In this document: piece after piece, positions 56,102 to 64,000 of the stretch
Position numbering within the stretch: position 1 is the stretch's first letter
Layout of the letters: each line of letters begins with the position of its first letter
DNA from: Tullyiplasma multilocale ATCC 49900
Lineage (GTDB): Bacteria; Bacillota_I; Bacilli_A; Mycoplasmatales; Mycoplasmataceae
Assembly (NCBI RefSeq): GCF_000483165.1
Contig: NZ_AXXW01000005.1
Span: 186,001-250,000, forward strand
Reading direction: 5' to 3'
DNA: 64,000 nucleotides
Translations under genes and position numbers: made by a program
The notes under the pieces: generated by a model
What the model saw: only the letters and a program-made list of their open reading frames with translations
Databases searched by the model: none
Told to the model about the DNA's origin: nothing

Positions 56102-57136
56102 TTAATGCGTTTTTATTATTTTATCTCGATTAATTTCAATCTTAGATTTTAAGTCCATCCCTCTAAGAGCATCTATCGTTGTGAGAGGCACTAGATCAAC
56201 TAACTTTTCGAAATCATCCTCTAATAATCTGCGACATAAACTGGCACTTATTTCCGTTCCATTAAACTTGATTCTTTCAATCTCTATGACTTGGATATCA
56301 TTGCTACACAGGACCTCTTTCATTGCGTCGTTGTACATTTTAGTTGTGGGACTGAATGGTTCAGTGCCAACAAAACGCTTTTTAATGTTAAGCCCTTCTT
56401 TGAAAAGCTCACAAAAAACTTCAGAATCAAATCTAGTCTGTTGTTTAATAAGTTCCTCTGGACATTGAATAAAGTAACTAGGGAAAATTGATTTTGAAAT
56501 AATGTAATTACTCCCATCTAAAACTTTGACATTTTTTAAGTGTCGAGTCCCGCTTTTGATCATGGCCAATCTTTCTTCATAGCTGAAAAAACTTGCATCT
56601 TCTTTTACTGGTATGACATATAAGTTTTCAACTTCACTTGCTGCCGTTTCAACCAAATATAGATGTCCCTTTGTAAAAGGATTGGCATTAACGACAATTG
56701 CTCCATTCTCACCCTTTTTTGAATTCTCTATGATATGGTCTTTGTAACTTTGTATAGAGCTTTTGTTATTAGTCATAAACATAGTTTTGCCATTTGAATA
56801 TATCAAATTAAAATTATATTTTTCAAAAAAAGTTTTGTTTTCGCTCTTAGTTATTACGAATACTTCCTCGAATTTCTCTTGTTGAATTTGTTTTGTAATA
56901 ACTTCAATCAATATCTTGGCTAAATTTTGTCCGTGGTAATCAGGACTAACAACAAGACATTTTAAAACATTTAATCTTTTAGAACAAGTGGCTATTATTT
57001 TATCTTTCTCATTAACAAGGTAAATTGAATAATCAAAATCTTCGAGTTTAAAATTTTCCTTGTTAACAAATTCAGTAATCATTTTCACTTCAGTTTCATT
57101 ATGCAAATTAACTATTTTTAATTTATATTTTCCCAT
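56102..57136 (-). CDS. citC: [Citrate (pro-3S)-lyase] ligase
   Basis: Acetylates the prosthetic group of citrate lyase with acetate and ATP. The 344-residue protein has an N-terminal GNAT-like domain (about 1-130; VVSPDYHGQNLAKILIEV) and a nucleotidyltransferase domain with ANPFTKGHLYLVE near residue 152, EDASFFSYEERL near residue 185 and GTEPFSPTTKMYN near residue 258. No citD, citE or citF gene is present in this window, which is odd for citC. It contains no Trp codon at all. Confidence 0.93.
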   Translation of the reverse strand: MGKYKLKIVNLHNETEVKMITEFVNKENFKLEDFDYSIYLVNEKDKIIATCSKRLNVLKCLVVSPDYHGQNLAKILIEVITKQIQQEKFEEVFVITKSENKTFFEKYNFNLIYSNGKTMFMTNNKSSIQSYKDHIIENSKKGENGAIVVNANPFTKGHLYLVETAASEVENLYVIPVKEDASFFSYEERLAMIKSGTRHLKNVKVLDGSNYIISKSIFPSYFIQCPEELIKQQTRFDSEVFCELFKEGLNIKKRFVGTEPFSPTTKMYNDAMKEVLCSNDIQVIEIERIKFNGTEISASLCRRLLEDDFEKLVDLVPLTTIDALRGMDLKSKIEINRDKIIKTH

Positions 57137-57302
57137 TAAATATTCCTATCATTTATTGCTTTTTTATTATACATTTTAATTAGACTTAATTCAACAATTA
57201 TAACCTTCTGCACATAATCATTTTCTAATAAAATATTAGTTTTTCACAAATTAAGCATTCCAACTTTTTTTAAATAAACACCACCATTAAGTTCTGTAAA
57301 TA

Positions 57303-57342
57303 AAATAAGCCACGTAACATTTTTATGTCCCGTGGCTTATTT
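57303..57342 (-). terminator. Terminator of metG
   Basis: Stem AAATAAGCCACG/CGTGGCTTATTT after the metG stop, flanked by U-rich sequence. Confidence 0.85.
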
Positions 57343-57347
57343 TCAGT

Positions 57348-58874
57348 CTATTTTAATCTTTGGAAGATAACGGCTTTATCTCCTAGTTTATTAAACTTAA
57401 TGTTTTTGAAAGTTTTTAGATCATTAAATGATAATTCTATTCCTTCTAAACCGCATTGTTCAATCATAATATTTGAATTCATAACTAAGATTGGTTTCAT
57501 TAGATAAGAGATGATTGAAATGTTTCTTTGTAATGTAGTCATGACAACTTTTAATTCATCTAATTTACCTTCCTTTTCTAAGTTTCAAGGAGCTGACTCT
57601 TCAATGTATTTATTACATGCTTGTCCTAAGTCCAAAACAACTCTGATAGCTTCGCTAATTTTGTATTGATCCATTAATTCTTGATATCTATCGATTGTTT
57701 GAACACCAAGTTTAGTTAGTTCCTCATTAACTTGAGTTAAATCTTCACCTAAATGTCCGTCAAAGTATTTAGTAATCATGTTGTTAACACGAGAAATTAA
57801 GTTACCCATGTTATTAGCTAAGTGTGCATTAAATGATTCTTTAAATAAGTCCATTGTAAAGTTACCATCTTTGTCAGTTGGTAAATCATTTGCAATATAG
57901 AATCTCAATGCATCAGCTCCATATTCTTCAATTAAAGCAATAGGTTCAACTACATTTCCTAATGATTTAGACATTTTAGTATCTTTATTTAAAATTCATC
58001 CGTGTCCTAATAAATGAGTTGGTTGACGTAAAGCTAACCCCTCTAAAATTATCGGTCAATAAATTGCATGGAAACGAATAATTTCTTTACCAGCTAATTG
58101 TAAAATTTCAGTTTCTGGATCTTGTCAGAATTTTTCAAAAAGAGACGAATCTTCTTGTAGGTAACCTAAACCAGTAATGTAGTTTGTTAGAGCATCTAGT
58201 CAAACATAAACCACGTGGTTTGGATCTTCGTTAATTGGAATACCTCATTTGAATGATGTTCTAGTTACAGATAAATCTCTAATACCTGGTTCAACGAAGT
58301 TTTTTAACATTTCTGTTCTTCTATATTCAGGAATTAAGAAATCACTAGATAAAACCCCTTCAATGAATTCTTGGAATTCTGAAGTTTTTAAGAAGTAAGT
58401 ATCTTCTTTTACTAATTCTGGTTTGTTTCCAGAGATTTTACAATTCCCTTCTTCATCCATTTGATCCGCATTTAAGAATTCTTCACAACTTACACAATAT
58501 AAACCTTCATAATCACCTTTAAAAATTAAATCTTTTTCAATAAATAGTGAAAAGATCTTTTTAACAGTTTCTTCATGATAGTCATCTGTGGTTCTGATGA
58601 ATTTATCATAATCAATATTTAATTTTGTTCATAGTGTTTTGAAGTTTTCAATTTTGTCTTCTAAATAATCCATTGGTTCCAAACCAGCTTCTTTGGCTTT
58701 AGATTCAATCTTTTGACCGTGTTCATCACTTCCAGTTAAAAAGTAAGTTTCATAACCTTGCATTTCTTTATATCTTTTTAGGATGTCCGCTAGTGTTGTA
58801 GTATAGGCATGTCCTAAATGTAAGTTACCACTTGGGTAGTAAATTGGTGTTGTTACGTAAAATTTCTTTGGCAT
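57348..58874 (-). CDS. metG: Methionyl-tRNA synthetase
   Basis: Charges initiator and elongator tRNA-Met. The 508-residue protein has the HIGH motif in [14 protein letters not shown] near residue 13, a Cys pair CVSCEEF near residue 128 with a third Cys in the knuckle, and KMSKSLGN near residue 300; the C-terminal helical domain ends without the EMAP-like dimerisation domain, giving the short form. The stop is TAG after VIFQRLK. Confidence 0.97.
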
Positions 58875-58943
58875 ATATGATACCTCTTTCTTTCATTATT
58901 ATAATTTTATCTTATTTATTTAAATAGTAATAAAAAATAAGTA

Positions 58944-58984
58944 GATAACCACTTAATTTGATAAATGGTTATCAAGAGTATAAT
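58944..58984 (+). promoter_or_regulatory. Promoter of aldo/keto reductase 1 with operator-like inverted repeat
   Basis: GATAACCA (58944-58951) and TGGTTATC (58966-58973) flank the -35 TTGATA (58958-58963); TATAAT is at 58979-58984 with a short 15-base spacer. An AGGAGG site follows. Confidence 0.5.
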
Positions 58985-59002
58985 TAAGTTAGGAGGTCTA
59001 TT

Positions 59003-59839
59003 ATGAGAAAAATCACTGATAGATATGAAACATTAAGTAATGGAGTAAAAATGCCTGTATTCGGATTAGGAACTTATAAGATGGATGACACTCAAGATTC
59101 TGTCAAAGCTATTAAATATGCCATAAGTGTTGGTTATAAACATATCGACACTGCCATATATTATAAAAATCAAAAAATAATCGGAAAGGCTTTGAAAGAA
59201 GCTAATCTAAACAGAGGTGATTTATTCATAACCTCGAAAGTTTGAGTAAATGCCAAAACAAAACAAGATGCAATGGTTCAAGTTGAACAAATGTTGAAAG
59301 AATTAGACACAAATTATATTGATCTAGTACTCATACACTGACCAAGTATTTACTCAAGCGAAGTTTACAAAGGGCTTGAAGAAGTCTATAAAGCCGGAAA
59401 GGTTAAAGCGATTGGTGTGTCGAATTTTACAATTAAAAATTTAGAAGATTTTATTGAAAAAGTCAACATAAAACCAATGGTTAATCAAGTTGAACTAAAC
59501 CCTCAGTATCAGCAAAAGGATTTAATTAAATATTGTAAGACTAAGGGTATTAAAATTGTCTCTTACCAAACAATCATGCGTGGAAAAGTTAACGAATTTC
59601 AGCAATTGATTGACGTTGCAAACAAATATCACGCAACCCCTTCTCAAGTTTCACTACAATGAGCTTTACAACAGGGAATACTAGTAATTCCGAAATCTGT
59701 GACTCCCTCAAGAATTTATGAAAATCACAATATCGGTAATTTCGAATTGGACGCAGACGATTTTAAAAAAATTGATGAACTAGATGATAAAACTAAGTTA
59801 GATTGAGATCCAATTAAAACTGCTGAATCTTGAATATAA
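59003..59839 (+). CDS. Aldo/keto reductase (copy 1)
   Basis: NADPH-dependent oxidoreductase of 278 residues. The catalytic tetrad is visible: Asp and Tyr in HIDTAIYYKNQ near residue 48, Lys in ITSKVW near residue 78 and His in VLIHWPS near residue 110. The cofactor loop IPKSVTPSRI near residue 235 is the family Rossmann-substitute. Terminator and promoter show independent expression. It is similar throughout to copy 2. Substrates may be methylglyoxal or sugar aldehydes. Confidence 0.93.
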
Positions 59840-59866
59840 AAACCACAACCACATTTGTGGTTTTTA
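59839..59866 (+). terminator. Terminator of aldo/keto reductase 1
   Basis: Stem AAAAACCACAA/TTGTGGTTTTT starting at the last base of the stop codon. Confidence 0.85.
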
Positions 59867-59917
59867 TTATTTCTTGGTGATAATAGAAAAATTATAAGAA
59901 AAAAGTTGCCAAAAATC

Positions 59918-59946
59918 GTAGTCTATAATGTAGGTAGGAGGACTAC
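59918..59946 (+). promoter_or_regulatory. -10 element and inverted repeat before aldo/keto reductase 2
   Basis: TATAAT (59924-59929) is enclosed by GTAGTC (59918-59923) and GACTAC (59941-59946). The repeat could be an operator spanning the start site. Confidence 0.35.
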
Positions 59947-59948
59947 CT

Positions 59949-60791
59949 ATGACAAAAATAACAGAGAAGTTCTTAACATTGCACAATGGCCTTAAGATGC
60001 CTATACTAGGAATCGGCACCTACCGTTCACAAGATGAAAGAACCGAGATTGAAGCTTTAAAATTTGCCCTTAAAATAGGGTATAGATTAATTGATACAGC
60101 CTTATACTATCACAATCAAAAAATAATCGGGCAAGCATTGAAAGAAACCAAAGTACCTCGTGAAGAAATTTTTATAACATCAAAGATTTGGGTTTCTGCC
60201 AGAAGTGCAAATGAGGCAAAACAACAAATCGATTTAATGCTAGATGATTTGGGAACCAAGTATTTAGATTTGATTTTGATACATTGACCGTCAAATGATT
60301 CTGTTGAGGTATATAAAGGATTGGAAGAATACTATTCCCTAGGGAAAGTCAGAGCAATTGGTTTGACAAACTTCTTTATCCCTCAATTAGAAAATCTACT
60401 ACCAAAAGTCAAAATAAAGCCAATGGTAAATCAATTTGAAATAAACCCATTATTTCAACAAAAGGAATTAATCAAGTATTGTCACTCAAAAAATATCCAA
60501 GTGACTTCATATCTCACATTGATGAGAGGTCAAATTAATAGTCTAGAATTGCTAACTGAAATTGGTAACAAATATAAAGCATCACCAGCTCAAGTGGCTC
60601 TTAAATGAGCAATAAAGCAAGATATTGCAGTTATACCCAAATCCACAAATAAAATTGTTATTCATGAATATCAAAATTTAAATTTCTTTGATTTATCTAA
60701 AGAGGATATATTTTTAATTAGTGAACTTGATGATAAATCAAAGTTGAATTGAAACCCTGAAGAATATGCAAAAGGTTTCCACAAACTTTAA
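59949..60791 (+). CDS. Aldo/keto reductase (copy 2)
   Basis: 280-residue paralogue of the preceding gene. It keeps the tetrad: LIDTALYYHNQ near residue 48, ITSKIW near residue 78 and LILIHWPS near residue 110, and the cofactor loop IPKSTNKIV near residue 237. The codon for Trp is usually UGA but KIW uses TGG, a mixed usage seen rarely in this window. An AGGAGG site precedes the ATG. Divergence from copy 1, about half of positions differing by eye, suggests distinct substrates. Confidence 0.93.
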
Positions 60792-60816
60792 AAAAAATGC
60801 ACAATCAACATCGAAT

Positions 60817-60849
60817 AACAAAAAAAGAGCCTAAAGCTCTCTTTTTGTT
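60817..60849 (+). terminator. Bidirectional terminator between AKR 2 and PAP2 gene
   Basis: Stem AACAAAAAAAGAGC/GCTCTCTTTTTGTT between convergent genes; it overlaps the last codons of the PAP2 gene. Confidence 0.85.
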
Positions 60850-62354
60850 ATCCCATGATCTTTTCTAAGTTTGAAAAGTAATGAATAATAATTCCACAAA
60901 GGTTTTATTCTTCGGGACATCAATGTCCAAATAACTAGTGAGTGATTTCAAATATGTTTAACCTTTTTATCAGCCTCTCTTCACTTTTGTCTATTTTCCT
61001 TAACATGGTTTATCAAAATATTTATTCTTACGACTTCATCCACATATGATTTCCTTCTCTTGTTAGGAAGGATTTTTTCTTTTTTAGGGAAGATAAGTGC
61101 GTAGGGGTCAATCCCGCTGAATAAACCAAATAAATACTTGATACTGAAATTGAAAATAAAAAATAGTGCAGAAAACATAACTACTGTAAACATCATATCA
61201 CTTCATCAATGTCCTGAAGTTATTAACATAGAAAAAATTAGACCCAATAGATAAAATACTATACATGATACAAATGTTCACTGAGCCGTATTTTTATATT
61301 TATTTTTCTCATCGTGATTTATCAATAATACTGATGTAAACACCATTAATAAGCCGGCGTTCGTGTGACCAGATGGAAAGGCATCGTACGGTTTATCGAA
61401 CAATATACCCATATTAGGGGGTGCAATACCCCAAGAACCTCCAGATATCTTTCATCACTGCCATTTTGAACCCACAGGAGCATTACTGAAGGGTGTATTT
61501 CCAGTTGTAGTAGTTGCCATTCAATGTCTTATAGGCTCACCATTATCATTATAAATTGTGAAACCATAGTGATAGTAATTTTGATTTATGTAGTATTCAT
61601 ATCCCTCCGGACTCCAGTCTTTAACTTTTTCCAGAACATACCCAAAGTTAACATTCATTCATCGTGGTCTTCAGAAACCTGGTTTAAGTACAAAATTTAC
61701 CAAATGATTTGATAAAACGAAAGTACAAATTATTATCAATGCTTTAGTAGCAATATTATCAGAGATAAAATTTTCACGCTTAGATACTTTAAATCTTATA
61801 AAAGCCGAAACAGATACTATTATAATTGAATTGGCTGTAATACTTCAAATTCTGATAGGATTCATAATATTTCTCCCGATGAAGTGTTCATAATGAACAC
61901 CACCCAATTCCATATCCTGAAAACCAAAGTTCCCATTAACAGGCCAATTCCAAAAGTACATATTCAGTGAAATGACTACATAGAAAAGGAAAGCGTAAAG
62001 AAATAGTGCAAAAATATTTTCACCAATTTTAAACGCCCTGTGATAGTGGGAATCTATCATCTCCTTATTAGATGCAAAATACTTGACAATTCGTTGGTAA
62101 ATTATCACAAGTAAAATACCTAAGTATGTCGAGAAATTGGTTTGACCCTCGATAATGAAAACGGCCGTTATTATTCTAAAAAATTTATAATCCATAGCTT
62201 TGTAAGCCGTCGCAGATATTCAGTTATCTACAGAATATCATGAAGTGGCGATCAATGTCGCAAGCGCAAATAACAAAAACCCTAGAAATGTATACTTTAT
62301 AATATTTTTCGTGTTCAAACTCTTTTTATATTTTTTTGAAATTAAATCATTCAT
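60831..62354 (-). CDS. PAP2-family phosphatase, membrane protein
   Basis: 507-residue integral membrane protein with several helices and a C-terminal PAP2 active site: KPGFWRPRW near residue 220, FPSGHTN near residue 325 and SGHWWSDMM near residue 382, i.e. the three phosphatase motifs (with the His in PSGH and HWWSD). Predicted to hydrolyse phosphatidic acid or polyprenyl diphosphate at the outer membrane face. The listed ATG is 15 bases from the GGAGGGGG site; a TTG two codons upstream is better spaced. Its end overlaps the terminator at 60817-60849. Confidence 0.88.
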
Positions 62355-62410
62355 GTGCAAGATATTTTCCCCCTCCCTCTTAACAATCAACAAAAAATAT
62401 TTGCTAGGAA

Positions 62411-62436
62411 CTAAAACAACACGGGGTTGTTTTAGT
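62411..62436 (-). terminator. Terminator of the ABC-2 permease gene
   Basis: Stem CTAAAACAAC/GTTGTTTTAG directly after the stop, with A-rich flank on the plus strand. Confidence 0.8.
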
Positions 62437-63494
62437 TATTTAGAATCATATTTAAAACTTAAATATGTTAGTGGTGCAAAACCACCTATTATTATCAGCG
62501 AAAATAACATCGGTTGTCATATTTCGTTGAATAAAAACATACTGTCTATTGACGGAATTATTAGTTCCACATTATCTGGTGATATATGAACATTAGCCGC
62601 GAACATGAACGAAGACCATATTATATATTTATGGGGCATAAGATATCCAAATGCCATATAAACCATATTATCTTGAAATTGCAATGGGTCAAAGAACATG
62701 TCAGATAAGAATATAACCAATAATATATAAATGGCTATCAGCGCTTCCGAATGCGCCCTTTTGTTTACAGCACCCGATATTAATAAACTTATTAATATCG
62801 ATAAAGTAACAAACATTGAGTAAGATAGCAATCAACCTAGCAAAGTATAAAAATTACCCTCTTCAACTATTGATTTCACAAAATTAATTGTAGAATCATT
62901 CGGATCAATCGCATCAGTTATGAACAATGTACTAAATACAAATGGAAAGAACAATAAACTCACAATAACTATTGTTGCTCATAATTGAATGATAAACGTT
63001 TTCTTACTGATTCCAGACATTTTAATTCTTTTTAGGAAAATAGAACTTTTTCATTCTCCCATTAAAAAGTTAACAAGCAACATTGCCCCAAGACCTGGCG
63101 TAAATGGGATAATTGACATTATTGCGGGCCTTATACCATCTCTCCCCATGTTAGAGGCAAAGAAGTATAATATTAAAGATAAAATCACAGGTATAACAAA
63201 CATAAAAATATATGTTTCCGGTGTTTTCAATGTTGACTTTAGCAATGAAGTCAACACCCTTAATTTATTTTCTTTTTTAACAAATGTATTCTGATAAGTT
63301 TTTTTTATAAGTGAATACATTTTTCAAGAAAGAACTACGATAACTACAATCGAAAGCATTACAGGAATCATTCATGCAGTATTATCAGATACTTTAAATT
63401 CATATGAACTGTATCCTATTAAACCACCAAATAATAAGATTAAAATCCCTACAAAACCAATGTGTAAAAAATCTTTTTTTATATTAAGTTTCAT
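62436..63494 (-). CDS. ABC-2 type permease-like membrane protein, orphan
   Basis: 352-residue membrane protein paralogous to the permease at 12339-13334: it shares the IFMFVIPVILSLILYFF span near residue 95, the EWKSSIFLKRIKMSGISKK block near residue 145, and the later helices. Two extra N-terminal helices (residues 13-30 and 42-58) precede the ABC-2 core. No ATP-binding protein gene adjoins it on the right, so the partner either lies beyond the window or is absent. An AGGAGG site supports the start. Confidence 0.82.
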
Positions 63495-63502
63495 ATCTCC
63501 TC

Positions 63503-64000
63503 CTAATCTAACTTCACATTAAAGCTGTACATATTATTGTTATTCCCTGATTTAAACACAGGTTTTACAACAAGTTTTATATTCGGGTTGTATTGAACTT
63601 TTTTCACAAAGTATATATCTTGTGTAGTTTCACCAAGACGATACAATTTACCGTTTTTTTGTTCATAAATTTCATAATAATCTATATCTTTTTTGTATTT
63701 TTGGTCGATCTTTCAACCGAAACGAATATTTAATTCATCTTCTCTTTTGACAATATACTCAATATTTAAATCTGTTATAGTTTTATTATTATTATCTGTA
63801 TCTGAATTAGAAATAAAAGTTTCTAATTCACCAACGTTAAATACTGCATTCTCTATATCTTCTTTAGGACTAATTTGAAGACCTAATTTAGAAATAATAC
63901 CCTCACTGGCGTCAGGAAGCTGAACCTCCACATTCTTTCATTCATTATCAATAGCATCTTCGGTAATTTTTGCATCTAACAACATTGTTTTTGATACTGG
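63503..64000 (-). CDS. Hypothetical protein, 5' end outside window
   Basis: The C-terminal 165 codons of a gene entering from the right edge. The sequence is hydrophilic and beta-rich, with repeated Asn/Thr/Lys and patterns such as FNVGELETFISNSDTD, YEIYEQKNGKLYRLGETT and YNPNIKLVVKPVFKSG. The YEIYE...LGETT repeat and neighbouring strands resemble a fibronectin type III or similar extracellular beta domain, a guess only. It is eight bases from the orphan ABC-2 permease, so the two are co-transcribed; a secreted or membrane lipoprotein handled by that transporter is possible. Confidence 0.65.

Overview
This window reads as a low-GC Mollicutes chromosome of the Spiroplasma/Entomoplasma/Mesoplasma group. 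Nearly every long gene is interrupted by in-frame UGA when read with the standard code and becomes a full-length, recognisable protein when UGA is read as tryptophan (translation table 4). Release factor 1 (prfA) is present, no RF2 gene is seen, Shine-Dalgarno sequences are strong (AGGAGG-like), and most genes end at an intrinsic terminator. I see no rRNA or tRNA gene, IS element, prophage or CRISPR array. No stretch over 300 bases lacks a gene.

Layout, mostly on the minus strand. 1-5.4 kb: cardiolipin synthase (cut by the window edge), hypothetical proteins, an Eis-like acetyltransferase, a PD-(D/E)XK-like protein, Sua5/TsaC and a large membrane protein. 5.4-10.8 kb: prmC, prfA, thymidine kinase, NrnA and a degenerate ABC ATPase-like protein. 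10.8-20.2 kb: ribosomal protein L31, fba, an ABC-2 exporter, pyrG, rpoE (delta), an HD hydrolase, a plus-strand HAD phosphatase, a 46-residue Cys-rich protein and gltX. 20.2-25.2 kb: a DAACS symporter with an attenuator-like leader, GMP reductase and a YfcC transporter. 25.3-34.4 kb: topA (plus strand), then an arginine deiminase locus (arcA, arcB, yfcC, arcC, yfcC). 34.5-40 kb: SDR, YgjP-like peptidase, coiled-coil protein, ychF, DUF951, rsmG, pgsA. 40-47.1 kb: two APC permeases, an MgtA-type P-ATPase and a membrane-tethered HU protein. 47.2-52.6 kb: purB-purA behind an adenine-type riboswitch, a Nudix hydrolase and mnmG. 52.7-64 kb: RpiR regulator, nicotinamidase, azoreductase, acyltransferase, citrate lyase ligase, metG, two aldo/keto reductases, a PAP2 phosphatase, an orphan ABC-2 permease and a partial gene.

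Taken together the genes describe a wall-less parasite that salvages nucleotides (tdk, guaC, purA/B, pyrG), imports amino acids through many carriers, and can make ATP from arginine. The most unusual items are the HU domain fused in frame to a two-helix membrane segment, the adenine-class aptamer and terminator ahead of purA-purB, the leader ORF plus hairpin upstream of the DAACS transporter, the Cys-rich miniprotein bracketed by near-identical terminator hairpins, and several palindromic operator-like sites at metabolic promoters. No clearly new multi-gene defence or mobile system was found.
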